A program made the position numbers and the translations under genes. 64,000 bases of DNA. Origin: JABFXX01 sp036489755. GTDB lineage: Bacteria > Myxococcota_A > Polyangia > Haliangiales > Haliangiaceae. Numbering within the stretch: position 1 is the first letter of the stretch; every line of letters starts with the position of its first letter. The stretch covers positions 50,163 to 114,162 of the forward strand of contig DASXFD010000046.1 of NCBI GenBank assembly GCA_036489755.1. The letters run 5' to 3'. Below are positions 41,095 to 51,464 of the stretch, piece after piece. The notes below the pieces were generated by a model. The model saw only the letters and a list, made by a program, of their open reading frames with translations, was not told the origin of the DNA and made no database searches.

Positions 41095-43079
41095 AAGCGC
41101 TCGCGCTGGTCTGCATGCTCGCGTGTGCGTGCGGGGACAACCTGCGCGGCAACATCTCGATCGATCCGGGCCCGTGGGGTGATGCGATCGGTGCACAGGT
41201 CGCGCTGGTGCCGTATCGCGGGCTGAGCATCGGGACCGGCGGCGATTACGCGATCACGGTCGCGGATGATCCGGCGATCCCGCTCGAAGGTTATCGGCTC
41301 GAGCCGACGACCGCGTCGAGCTGGACCGTGCACGCGCACGACGTGCTCGGCGCGCAGTACGGCACCGCCGCCGCGCTCGAGAACCTCGGGTTCCGGTTTC
41401 GCCATCCGTTCGATCCGTATGTGCCGTTCGCGCCGGTCGCCGGCACCGCCGATAACGCCGTGCACGCGCCGCAGGTCCGCGTGCGCGGCTTGCAGGTTCA
41501 CACGCTGCATCCGATCGAGAGCTACTGGGCGTTCTGGGAGCCGTCGCTCGACTCGACGTACGACGCGCACCGGATCATCGATTGGGTCGTCGACAATCGC
41601 GGCAATTATTTACAGTGGGTCGGGCTCAACGACATCATCCACGATGCCGATCGCTACGCGGCGTGGCTGCCGTTCACGTCGGAGCTGATCGCGTATGCGC
41701 ACATGCGCGGGGTCCGCGTCGGCTTGGGGTTCGAGCTGTTCGGCACCGGCGACCTGCAGCAGGGCTTCGACCTCGTCGACGATTCGACGTCGCCGGCGGG
41801 CCCGCAGATCGCGGAGCGGCTCGCGCTCGTCACCGGCGCGATGCTGCCGTTCGACGTCTACGCGCTGTCGTTCGGCGAATTCTTCGACAGCGACTCGCAG
41901 CTGTTCGTCGACTCGGTGAACGAGACGGCGGCACAGCTGCGGCAGCTCGCGCCGAACGCCGAGATGCACGCGGTCGTCCACGACGGCGGCACGCAGCTCG
42001 TGACCTACGACGGCCGGACGATGATCTATTACTTCCTCGTCCAGTACTGCGACCCGTCGATCGTCCCCGACATCCACACCACGTTCTTCTTCGATCTGTT
42101 CGAGCCGGTCGACGGCGCGTATCAGATGACGGATTTCTCGCCGCACCGCCAGTACCTCGAGGATCGCATGTGTGCCGGCCAGAAGGCCGCGTACTACCCC
42201 GAGGACGCGTACTGGGTCGCGTTCGACGACTCGATCCCGCAGCTCGAGCCGCTGTACATCCGCAGCCGCTGGCTCGATCTCGCGAAGCTGCGCGCGGCAG
42301 GCTGCGGCCCGCTCGACGAGCACCTGATCTTCTCGAGCGGCTTCGAGTGGGACTATTGGCTGAACGACGTGACGTCGCTGCGCGCGAGCTACGAGCTGCC
42401 GGGCGATCCCGCGCAGCTCGTCGAGGATCAGCTCGCGCCCGATCTCGGCTACGCGGCGGGCAAGATCGTCGACGAGATCGCGAGCGATCAGCACGACGCG
42501 CTGCTCACCGGCGCGCTCGCTGCGTACATCGCGAGCCGCGACGTCGCGATCGATGCCGGCCGGATGATCGGCATCATCTCGCAGCCCGACAAGATCACGT
42601 TCGACCAGCTCGTCGCCGGCACGGACGTCGTCGACTTCACGACGAACGTGCTGATGCCGCTCGGTGCCTACGCCGACGCGCTCGACGGCCGCCAGCACGA
42701 GCTCGACGCGCTCGCGTTGCCCGACACGCGGTGGGCGCGCGAGCTCGAGGACGGGCTCGCGATCGATCGGCTGCGCGCGCGGTTCGCGATCGCGACGTAC
42801 CAGACGGTCATCGATCACCTCGCCGGCGCCGACACGACCGCCGATCTACAGCGCTGCACCGATCTCTTGAGCCAGGCGCAGGTGGTCGTCAGCGGCCGCG
42901 ATGCCGACCTCCACGACGATCACGGGCACCGCCTGTTCGCGAAGGGCGGCAACGTCACCGAGTACCAGTACGGCTACCTGCGCAACGCCGACACGCTGTG
43001 TTACTGGCACCGCGAGCTCGATCAGGTCGAGTCGATCCTCGGCGAATCGACCGGCACGCTACCGAGCTGCTTGTTCTAG
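41091..43079 (+). CDS. Large lipoprotein, glycoside-hydrolase-like, 662 aa
   Basis: The GTG start overlaps the preceding stop. The N-terminus VKALALVCMLACAC has a lipobox with Cys12 or Cys14. Residues 20-110 resemble the small alpha/beta domain that precedes the catalytic barrel in GH20 and alpha-glucuronidase-like enzymes (YGTAAALENLGFRF with FRHPFDPYVPF). From about 125 a barrel-like region follows (VRGLQVHTLHPIES, IIDWVVDNRGNYLQWVGLN, MRGVRVGLGFELFG). The C-terminal 250 residues are helical. The likely site is the outer membrane, acting on an extracellular or cell-wall glycan. Catalytic residues cannot be fixed. The last 21 bases overlap the convergent methyltransferase gene. Confidence 0.7.
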   Translation: MKALALVCMLACACGDNLRGNISIDPGPWGDAIGAQVALVPYRGLSIGTGGDYAITVADDPAIPLEGYRLEPTTASSWTVHAHDVLGAQYGTAAALENLGFRFRHPFDPYVPFAPVAGTADNAVHAPQVRVRGLQVHTLHPIESYWAFWEPSLDSTYDAHRIIDWVVDNRGNYLQWVGLNDIIHDADRYAAWLPFTSELIAYAHMRGVRVGLGFELFGTGDLQQGFDLVDDSTSPAGPQIAERLALVTGAMLPFDVYALSFGEFFDSDSQLFVDSVNETAAQLRQLAPNAEMHAVVHDGGTQLVTYDGRTMIYYFLVQYCDPSIVPDIHTTFFFDLFEPVDGAYQMTDFSPHRQYLEDRMCAGQKAAYYPEDAYWVAFDDSIPQLEPLYIRSRWLDLAKLRAAGCGPLDEHLIFSSGFEWDYWLNDVTSLRASYELPGDPAQLVEDQLAPDLGYAAGKIVDEIASDQHDALLTGALAAYIASRDVAIDAGRMIGIISQPDKITFDQLVAGTDVVDFTTNVLMPLGAYADALDGRQHELDALALPDTRWARELEDGLAIDRLRARFAIATYQTVIDHLAGADTTADLQRCTDLLSQAQVVVSGRDADLHDDHGHRLFAKGGNVTEYQYGYLRNADTLCYWHRELDQVESILGESTGTLPSCLF

Positions 43080-44402
43080 CAAGACGACGGTCTCGACTTG
43101 CCCGGTGCCGGGCATCAGATCGAACGGCTCGATCGCGCGCACGCGGTAGCCGGCCGCCGCGAGCTCGACCAGATCGCGACCCAGCGACTCGGGGCCGCAG
43201 CTGACGTAGACGAGCTTCGGCGCGGCGAGCTCGACCACGAGCGGCAGGGCGCCGGCGAGCCCTTTGCGCGGCGGGTTGACGATCGCGACGTCGGGACGAT
43301 CGCCGAGCGCCTCGCGGACGTTCGGCGCGAGCGCGCCGGCATCTCCGGCGAGCGCGACGAGCGGCAACTTCGCGTGGTCGGCGGCGCGGCGCAGCTGCGC
43401 GACTGCGTCGCGATCGACCTCGACGGCGACGACGCGCGTGCCGGCGCGCGCGAGGTGCAGGCCGATGCCGCCGAGCCCGGCGAACAGATCGACGGCGGTT
43501 TGCGCGGGTTGCGCGAGCTCGGCGACGCGCGCGTACATCGCGGCCGCCTGCGCGCGGTTGACCTGCAAGAACTCGGCGGCGCCGACTTCGACCGGCACGC
43601 CGGCGAACGTCTCGATGAAGTGGCCGTGGCCGAGCAGCACGCGCGCCGCAGATCCCGACGGCACGATCGCACCGTCGCGGCGATCGTTCGTGATCGCGAC
43701 GATGCCGCGCACCGCCGTGTGCTTCGACATCGCATTCGCGAGGCTCTCGAGCTTGGCGCGCGGCGCGAAGCTCGACACGACGAGCACGATCATCACGTCG
43801 CCCCCAGATTCGCGCAGGATCGCGTAGCGCAGGTCGCCGGTGCGCTTGGATTCGTCATAGGCGACGAGCTGCGCGCGCATCGCGGCGCCGCGCACCCAGC
43901 TCGCGACCTCGTCGATGATCGGCGCGACGACGCGGCAGCCAAGCGTGTCGACGACGTGATGGCTGCGCGGTGCGTACGCGCCGATCACGAGCTCGCCCGC
44001 GCCCGTGGTGCCGGCGACGTACTTGCCCTTGTTGCGGTAGCCGAGCTCGGCGGGCGACGGCCGCACGTCCGCGATCGCCGGCAGGTCAGGGACGCTCGCC
44101 AGCGCCGAGGCGACGCGCGCGCGCTTGGCGGCGAGCTGGGCCGGGTAGGCGAGGTGCTGCCAGGTGCAGCCTCCGCAGCGGCCGAACGCCGGGCACGCCG
44201 GCGCCACGCGATCCGGGCTCGGCGCACCGAGCCGCTTCACGATGCGGCCCCACGCTTCGGGGCGGTGCGGGCTCGCGTGATCGACGACGATCTCGGCGCG
44301 CTCGCCCGGCAACAGGTCGACGACGTGCACGCGCAAGCCGTCGGCGGTGCCAATGCCGGCGCCGGTGTCGTCGAGCGCGGTCGCGGTCACGTCGTGCTTC
44401 AC
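43059..44402 (-). CDS. TrmA/RumA-family class I SAM-dependent RNA methyltransferase, 447 aa
   Basis: It is expected to methylate C5 of a uridine in rRNA or tRNA. An N-terminal TRAM-like segment is followed by the iron-sulfur motif C70-x5-C76-x2-C79 (CPAFGRCGGC). The SAM-binding AVDLFAGLGGIGLHLA, the NPPRKG catalytic loop and the nucleophile Cys in VYVSCGPESLGRDL are present. Iron-sulfur members include RlmC, RlmD and related enzymes; which uridine is modified cannot be told. It is 41 bases from mnmA in divergent orientation. Confidence 0.9.
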   Translation of the reverse strand: MKHDVTATALDDTGAGIGTADGLRVHVVDLLPGERAEIVVDHASPHRPEAWGRIVKRLGAPSPDRVAPACPAFGRCGGCTWQHLAYPAQLAAKRARVASALASVPDLPAIADVRPSPAELGYRNKGKYVAGTTGAGELVIGAYAPRSHHVVDTLGCRVVAPIIDEVASWVRGAAMRAQLVAYDESKRTGDLRYAILRESGGDVMIVLVVSSFAPRAKLESLANAMSKHTAVRGIVAITNDRRDGAIVPSGSAARVLLGHGHFIETFAGVPVEVGAAEFLQVNRAQAAAMYARVAELAQPAQTAVDLFAGLGGIGLHLARAGTRVVAVEVDRDAVAQLRRAADHAKLPLVALAGDAGALAPNVREALGDRPDVAIVNPPRKGLAGALPLVVELAAPKLVYVSCGPESLGRDLVELAAAGYRVRAIEPFDLMPGTGQVETVVLLEQAAR

Positions 44403-44429
44403 GTGATGGGCCAGCGTAGCAGGTTGCGC

Positions 44430-44435
44430 TAAGGT
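44430..44435 (+). promoter_or_regulatory. -10-like box TAAGGT before mnmA
   Basis: TAAGGT ends eight bases before the mnmA ATG and no ribosome site intervenes. The position again suggests transcription starting at the initiation codon. Confidence 0.4.
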
Positions 44436-44443
44436 GGTAGCCC

Positions 44444-45508
<1,065 letters not shown>

Positions 45509-45512
45509 CCGA

Positions 45513-45866
45513 TCAGTGCTCGCCCTTGTAGAAGAACTGCTCGCGCGTGATCTGATCGTTTTCGACCGTGTACAGCGCGATCTCTTCGAGCGTGACCGGT
45601 TTGCCCTGGCGCGTGATGTCGAACGTGAAGTGCACGGCGAACTGATTCTTGCTGTTCGGAAACGGGCCGCGGACTTTCTCGCCGTTCATCTTGTTGTTCG
45701 CGCCCCAGACCTCGGACTTCTTGATGACGGGATCTTTGCCGGCCGTCTCTTTGCCGTCGGCTTCGACCGAGACGATGTTCGGCGCGTACATCGACTTCAT
45801 GACATCGAAGTTCTTGCCTTGGCTGCACAACTCCACGAACCGCTGCGCGACCGCTTCGAGACTCAT
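45513..45866 (-). CDS. SnoaL/ketosteroid isomerase-like (NTF2-fold) protein, 117 aa
   Basis: Small cone-shaped NTF2-like fold. It has the AQRFVELCSQGKNFDVMKSMY helix pair, a VSVEADGKETAGKDPVIKKSEVW stretch, and late strands ending ENDQITREQFFYKG. This matches SnoaL-like proteins annotated in many proteobacteria. Substrate and activity are unknown; many members are non-enzymatic. GGAG lies eight bases before the ATG at 45866. The longer upstream frame belongs to the neighbouring kinase region in another frame. Confidence 0.85.
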   Translation of the reverse strand: MSLEAVAQRFVELCSQGKNFDVMKSMYAPNIVSVEADGKETAGKDPVIKKSEVWGANNKMNGEKVRGPFPNSKNQFAVHFTFDITRQGKPVTLEEIALYTVENDQITREQFFYKGEH

Positions 45867-45940
45867 GGTGCTCTCCTTGGTTGTCCGGCCCGAAGCCGTG
45901 CAACGCGTAGTCCACGCGCGTCCGCGGATCTCGCAGCGGA

Positions 45941-48900
45941 TCAGGACGAGAGCAGCGCGCGGCACTCGACGCGCGTCGCGTACGCCTCGCGCCACACCGG
46001 ATCGGCGAGCCGCGACGCCTTGCGCAGCACTTCCGCTTTGCCGCGCGCCTTGACCTTCGTCGCGAGCTCGCCGTTGCCGGCCGCGCGCAACACCGCGATG
46101 CAGTGCATGTAGACGTCTTCTTCCGAGCCTTCGAGGTGCTCCTGCTGATCGAACAGCGCGAGCGCGCGATCGACGAGCGCGCCGGCCTCGCGGAGATGAT
46201 CGCCGCTCGTGCGCACGAGCGCCGCGGCTTGGCGCGCGAGCCCTTGTAGCTCGTAACCGGCGAGCCCCGCGCCATGCGCGACCTGCGCGCCGAGCGTCGC
46301 GTCGACGGTGGCCTCGGCGATCGCGCCGCGCGCGAGATGCACGCCGGCGCGCGACACCAGCGCGTTCGCCTCGAGGTAGCGAGCGCCGATCGCGCGCGCT
46401 TCGGCGAGCGCTTCGTCGAGCAGCTTCAGCGCGACGTCGTGCTGGCCGCGCTTGCCGGCGCACGTGCCCGCGTAGATCAAGCAATCGGCGCGGCTCCAGC
46501 GCGTGCCCGATCGGGCGAGCAGCGCGAGGGCCTCGTCGAACGTGGTCGCGGCCTGCGCGTACAGGCCGACCTCGAGCAAGATGATGGCCGACACGCTGAG
46601 CGCGTCGCCTTCGCGCGCGCGGTCGCCGTAGCGGCGACACAGCTCGAGCGAGCGCTGCGCCGATTGCATCGCGACCGTGTAGTTGCCGAGGCACATCTCG
46701 ACGATCGCGAGGTGGTTCTGGACGACGCGCTCGAGCCACGGATCGCCGGCTTTCTCGAGCCGCGCGACGATCGGCTGGTACACCGCGCGCGCCGCCGCGT
46801 AGCTCGCGCGCATCAGCAAGATCCGGCCGCGGCCGACCATCGCCTGCATCTCCTCGACGACGGCGCCCGCTTGTTCGAACAACGCGCGCGACTGCTCGAC
46901 GACGGCTTCCGCTTCGTCGAACCGGCCGAGACGCTCGAGCAGCTCGGCGCGCACGCGCAGCGCTTCGCCGGCGAGCCGGCCGCCCGCGAGCGCGTCGCCG
47001 CGATCCGACGCGGTCGCCGCGAGATCTTCGGCGACCGCCGTCGACACCATCGCGCCGGAGAAGTCGCCGGTGCGCAGCATGCGGTGCGCGCGCCGGATCG
47101 CGACGTCGGCGAGCCGCCGCGGATCGTCGTCGCACAGCGCGGCCAAGCGATCGACGTCGTCGGCGTGGCTCGCGAGATCGCCGCGCAACCGATTCGCGAG
47201 CTCGCGGCCGGCGTAGCCTTCGCGGCGGCGGGTCTTCGACGGCCCGGTCGGCGGCTCGTCGCCGAGCTCGCGCTCGAGCTCGAGCGTGCGCGTGAAGTGC
47301 GCGACCGCCTCGTCGGCGTCGGACGCCGTCATCGCGAGCCGGCCGGCGCGTAGCCAGAACGCGGCCGCCGCGGCGAGCTCGCCGCCTTTTTCGAGGTGCG
47401 AGGCGATCACGGCCGGTGGCTCTTCGCGGCCCGCGAAGAAGCGCGACGCGAGCAGGCGGCCGATGCGCGCGTGGGCATCGCGCTGAGCGCGCAGCGGCAT
47501 CGCGTCGTAGACGACCTCGCGCACGAGGCTGTGCGTGAACTCGAGCTCCGCCGGATCGCCGCTCGCGCGCGCGAGCACGCCCGCCGCCGCGAGCTCTTCG
47601 AACGGATCGCCGTCGCCGTCGTCGCCGAGCAATTCCTCGACGAGCCGCGCGCGCACCACGCCGCCCATCACCGCGGCGTAGCGCACGGCCGCGCGGGCTC
47701 GCGGGCCGAGCCGATCGATGCGCGCGAGTGCGACGTCGCGGGCGCTCGCCGGAACTTCTGCATCGCCGCGGCCATCGCCGCGCTCGGCGGCTTCGCGCAC
47801 GGCCTGCGCGAGCTCCTCGACGAACAGCGGGTTGCCGCCGCCGCGCGCGATCACGGCGGCGATGTTGACCGGCGTGGCGGCCGCGCCGAGCCGATCCGCG
47901 ATCAGCCCGCGCAGCTCCGCGCCGACCAGATCCTCGACGGCGAGCGTCGCGTCGACGGCGATCGCCGCGTCGGCTTCGGGCCGCGTGGTCAGCACGACGA
48001 GCTCGCCGCCGCTCGCCGGCGCCGCGAGCGAGTGCCGCAACACTTCCAAGCTCGGACCGTCGGCGAGATGGACGTCTTCGAAGATCGTGAGCCGGCGACT
48101 CGCGGCCATCGCCGCGCGGAACGTCGCGAGCCCGGCGGAGACGCGCGGCCGCAGGTCGGCGACCTCGGGTGCGCCGATGCCGACGCCGCTCGAGAGCTCC
48201 ATCGCGCGATCGAGATCGAGCGCGACCGCACGCGCCCGCTCGCCGGCGACGCCGCTCGACTTGAGCTGGTGCAGCACACGCTGCACGAGCTGCGTGCGCG
48301 CCGCGCGGCCGCGTGCCGGCGGCTGGCCGAGCGCCGCCTGATAGAGCTCGATCACCGTCGAGAACGGCGACAGCCGGCTCGCCGGGTTCGCCGCGATCGC
48401 GATCACGCGCGTGTCGGGCTCGCGCGCGGTGAGCCGCTCGATCAGCTCGGCGAGCAAGCGGCTCTTGCCGGCGCCCGGCGCGCCGCGCAGTAGCACGCTG
48501 AACCGGCGGCTCTCGGCGACCGCACGATCGAACCAGCGCTCGAGCTCCGCGAGCTGCGCGGTGCGCCCGACGAACGTGCCGCGGCGGCCGCGTCTCACGC
48601 GATCGCGATCGTCGTGACCTCGCGGCCCGACGAGCTCGAGTGCGCGGCCGCGGCGCAGCCGGTGCGTGGCGACCTCGCGCAGCTCGAACAGCTCGCTCGT
48701 CAAGCGACCGGCGCCGCCGACGAACAGCGGTCGCTCGGGCGTGGCGTCGCGGGCGAGCGCCCGCGCTTCGTCGATCGAGTCGGGCGGGATCCGCGCGGCG
48801 CCTTCGCCGGTCGTCGTGGTGGTGACGCCGGCGCGCGCGCCGATGCGCAGGCGAATGTGATCGGGTGCGTCGCGCACGAGCGCGAGCGCGTCGAGCGACC

Positions 48901-50710
48901 AGCCCATCGCGATCGCGACGTCATCCTCGCCGGCGACCTCGAGGCCGAACGCGATCACGAGCGCGTCGTCTTCGACGGCGAGCGCGACGCCGCCGCGCTG
49001 ATAGGCGAGCTCGGCGAGCGCGCGCGCGACCGGCCGCAGGGCTTCTGCGGGCACGCCGTCCAGCACGCCGGCGACGACGACCGTGCGGCGGCGTTCGACC
49101 ATGCCGCGCGTCGATTCGAGCTCGCCGAGGTCGTCGTCGATCGCGTCGTCGGCCGGTTGCTCGTCGAGCGCCGGCGCGGGCGCATCGGGCTCGACGACGA
49201 GCTCGCCGAGCCCGATCGCCGCGAGGTCGAATGCGGCGTGCTCGGTCGCATCGTCGTCGTCGAACCGCGTCGCCGAGGCCGCGAGGCCCGGCGCGGGCAC
49301 GAACGAGGCGTAGCTGCGGCGCACGACCGGCGCATCGGGCTCCGGCACCGGCAACACCATCGATTGCGTCGGGTCGCGCGGCAGCGCATCGGCGAGCCGG
49401 CCGACGCCCGCCGACGTCGACTCGTGGCCCCATGCCTGGCGCGGCATCGCCGATGCCGGCGTGGTCGGCTCGTTGTGGATGGGCACCGCGAGTGTCGCGG
49501 TCGGATCGCGATCGCCGAACCGCTGGAACGCCGGCGACGTGATCGTCTTCTTCTGCGCGGCTGGCTGGAGCGGCGACGTCGTCGTGCGCTCGCCGTCGAA
49601 GCCCGACGCCGCGCGCTTGATCGCCGGCTCGAAGCCGGGCGTACCTTCGCCGACGGCGGCCGGCGGTACCGGCCCGTGGCCGAGCGACATCGTCTGCGAC
49701 GGCCGCACCGGCGGCTCGGTCGGTTGCTTCGGCCGCGGCGGCGACGCTGGCGCGGCCGCTCGTGGTGCGACCTCCGGCGTGACGACCGCGGCGCGTGGCG
49801 TGCGCTCGTCGAGCTTCACGAGCCACGCCGCGAGCGCCGGTGCGCCGCCACCCGCCAGCGCGGCGCGCGCACACGCCGCGATCAGGTCCGCGGCGGTGCC
49901 GCGCTTGGTCGGCTCGCGGGTCAGCGCGCGTGCGATCGCGTCGACGATCTCCGCGGGCACCTTCGGCTCGATCACGTCGACGCGCGGCGGGTTCATCGTG
50001 CGCACCGCTTCGAGGATCGCCTTGAGATCGGGCCCGCGATACAGCGGCATCCCGGTGAACAGCTCCCAGCCCATGATGCCGAGCGCGAACACGTCGGCCG
50101 CGGCCGTCGGCGGCTCGCCATACGTCTGCTCGGGCGCCATGTAGCGCGGCTTGCCGCGCAGGCGGCGCCGCTCGAGCGCCGATGCGAACGTCGCGCGCGC
50201 GATGCCGAAGTCGAGGATCTTCACGTAGCCATCGAGCGACAGCATCACGTTCGACGGCGACACGTCGCAGTGCACGATGTTGAGCTCGGTGCCGTAGAGG
50301 TCGGTCTTGCGGTGCGCGTAGTCGAGGCCCGCCGCGACCTCGCCGAGCACGTACGCGCCGACGCCGATCGGGCACTGCAGATCGTGTTGCGTGGCCTGCG
50401 CGACCGCCGTGCGCAGGTCGCGGCCTTCGATCAGCTCCATCGCGAGGAACAATTCGCCGTCGGCTTTTCCGAAGTCGAAGACCTGGACGATGTTGCGGTG
50501 GGTCAGCTCGACCGCGATCCGCGCCTCGTCGATGAAGCTGCGGATGAACCGTCCCTCGCGCGCCGAGTGCGGCAGGATGCGCTTGAGCGCCTGCACCTTC
50601 TCGAAGCCCGCGATGCCGACGGTCTTGACCTTGTAGACCTCGGCCATACCGCCCTGCGCGATCTTCTCGAGTACGTGATACTTCCCGAAACGCTCGCGCA
50701 GCGCTTCCAC
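45941..50710 (-). CDS. Multidomain Ser/Thr kinase-cyclase-like-AAA ATPase-TPR regulator, 1589 aa
   Basis: Residues 1-290 are a kinase with QGGMAEVY and K43. The catalytic loop is HCDVSPSN (D149), so the Arg before the catalytic Asp is missing (non-RD type); DFGIAR (D167) is intact. A disordered linker (300-535) follows, then a domain of about 541-697 that looks like a degenerate class III cyclase homology domain. The ATPase begins with FVGRTAQL, has P-loop GAPGAGKS (743-750) and Walker B FEDVHLADG, and is followed by helical/TPR repeats to the end. This is the layout of adenylate-cyclase/MalT-type signal integrators with an extra kinase. GTG start; TACCTT at 50719-50724 (minus) lies eight bases upstream. 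No membrane segment. Confidence 0.92.
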   Translation of the reverse strand: MEALRERFGKYHVLEKIAQGGMAEVYKVKTVGIAGFEKVQALKRILPHSAREGRFIRSFIDEARIAVELTHRNIVQVFDFGKADGELFLAMELIEGRDLRTAVAQATQHDLQCPIGVGAYVLGEVAAGLDYAHRKTDLYGTELNIVHCDVSPSNVMLSLDGYVKILDFGIARATFASALERRRLRGKPRYMAPEQTYGEPPTAAADVFALGIMGWELFTGMPLYRGPDLKAILEAVRTMNPPRVDVIEPKVPAEIVDAIARALTREPTKRGTAADLIAACARAALAGGGAPALAAWLVKLDERTPRAAVVTPEVAPRAAAPASPPRPKQPTEPPVRPSQTMSLGHGPVPPAAVGEGTPGFEPAIKRAASGFDGERTTTSPLQPAAQKKTITSPAFQRFGDRDPTATLAVPIHNEPTTPASAMPRQAWGHESTSAGVGRLADALPRDPTQSMVLPVPEPDAPVVRRSYASFVPAPGLAASATRFDDDDATEHAAFDLAAIGLGELVVEPDAPAPALDEQPADDAIDDDLGELESTRGMVERRRTVVVAGVLDGVPAEALRPVARALAELAYQRGGVALAVEDDALVIAFGLEVAGEDDVAIAMGWSLDALALVRDAPDHIRLRIGARAGVTTTTTGEGAARIPPDSIDEARALARDATPERPLFVGGAGRLTSELFELREVATHRLRRGRALELVGPRGHDDRDRVRRGRRGTFVGRTAQLAELERWFDRAVAESRRFSVLLRGAPGAGKSRLLAELIERLTAREPDTRVIAIAANPASRLSPFSTVIELYQAALGQPPARGRAARTQLVQRVLHQLKSSGVAGERARAVALDLDRAMELSSGVGIGAPEVADLRPRVSAGLATFRAAMAASRRLTIFEDVHLADGPSLEVLRHSLAAPASGGELVVLTTRPEADAAIAVDATLAVEDLVGAELRGLIADRLGAAATPVNIAAVIARGGGNPLFVEELAQAVREAAERGDGRGDAEVPASARDVALARIDRLGPRARAAVRYAAVMGGVVRARLVEELLGDDGDGDPFEELAAAGVLARASGDPAELEFTHSLVREVVYDAMPLRAQRDAHARIGRLLASRFFAGREEPPAVIASHLEKGGELAAAAAFWLRAGRLAMTASDADEAVAHFTRTLELERELGDEPPTGPSKTRRREGYAGRELANRLRGDLASHADDVDRLAALCDDDPRRLADVAIRRAHRMLRTGDFSGAMVSTAVAEDLAATASDRGDALAGGRLAGEALRVRAELLERLGRFDEAEAVVEQSRALFEQAGAVVEEMQAMVGRGRILLMRASYAAARAVYQPIVARLEKAGDPWLERVVQNHLAIVEMCLGNYTVAMQSAQRSLELCRRYGDRAREGDALSVSAIILLEVGLYAQAATTFDEALALLARSGTRWSRADCLIYAGTCAGKRGQHDVALKLLDEALAEARAIGARYLEANALVSRAGVHLARGAIAEATVDATLGAQVAHGAGLAGYELQGLARQAAALVRTSGDHLREAGALVDRALALFDQQEHLEGSEEDVYMHCIAVLRAAGNGELATKVKARGKAEVLRKASRLADPVWREAYATRVECRALLSS

Positions 50711-50718
50711 CGTCGCGA

Positions 50719-50727
50719 AGGTATCAT
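50719..50727. promoter_or_regulatory. Overlapping divergent -10 boxes in a 22-base gap
   Basis: The plus strand has TATCAT (50722-50727), five bases before the rnc GTG. The minus strand has TACCTT (50724-50719), eight bases before the kinase GTG. They share three bases, so RNA polymerase can occupy only one at a time. Confidence 0.5.
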
Positions 50728-50732
50728 GCCTC

Positions 50733-51464
50733 GTGGCCGACTACTCCGAGCTCGAGCGCGTCCTCGGCTACACGTTTCGTAACCGAGAGCTGCTCGAACG
50801 GGCGCTGCGCCACGCCAGTTGGTGCAACGAACAGCACAAAGGGCAGGGCGACGCCCATCCCGAGGACAACGAGCTGCTCGAGTTTCTCGGCGACGCGGTG
50901 CTCGCGCTCGTCGTCGGCGATCGTCTGATGACGCGGTATCCGCAGCTCCGCGAGGGCGAGCTCAGCATCACGCGCGCGCAGGTCGTCAGCGAGGCCGGGT
51001 TGTCCGACGTCGCGACCACGCTCGGCATCGGCCGCTGGCTGATGGTCGGCAAGGGCGAGGAGCGCTCGGGCGGCCGCGCCAAGGCGTCGATCCTCGCCGA
51101 CGCGTTCGAGGCGCTCGCCGGCGCGGTGTTTCTCGACGGCGGCTTCGAGGCCGCGCAGGGGATGGCGAACCGGTTGCTCGCGACCCGCATCGAGGGCGTC
51201 GAGCTCAAGGGCTTCTACGACTTCAAGACGCGGCTCCAAGAAACCTCACAGGCTCGCCTCAAGGCGACGCCGACGTACGAGGTCGTGCAGGAGGTCGGGC
51301 CCGATCACGACAAGCGATTCGTGGTCGCCGTGAAGATCGGCGACGACGAGTGGGCGCGCGCCGTCGGGAAATCAAAGAAGGCCGCCGAGCAGATGGCGGC
51401 CGCCGAAGCGCACTTCCGGCTCGAGGGCAGCGACGTCGGGATCCGGCCGCCGAAGAAGCGCTAG
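50733..51464 (+). CDS. rnc: Ribonuclease III
   Basis: Double-strand-specific endoribonuclease that processes rRNA and structured mRNAs. The signature NELLEFLGDAVL has catalytic E50 and D54, with the second acidic pair D123 and E126 in LADAFEALAGA. A double-stranded RNA-binding domain covers about 164-233. 243 residues is normal. The GTG start has no Shine-Dalgarno sequence. Its stop (TAG 51462-51464) shares bases with the convergent gene's stop in CTAG. Confidence 0.97.
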   Translation: MADYSELERVLGYTFRNRELLERALRHASWCNEQHKGQGDAHPEDNELLEFLGDAVLALVVGDRLMTRYPQLREGELSITRAQVVSEAGLSDVATTLGIGRWLMVGKGEERSGGRAKASILADAFEALAGAVFLDGGFEAAQGMANRLLATRIEGVELKGFYDFKTRLQETSQARLKATPTYEVVQEVGPDHDKRFVVAVKIGDDEWARAVGKSKKAAEQMAAAEAHFRLEGSDVGIRPPKKR

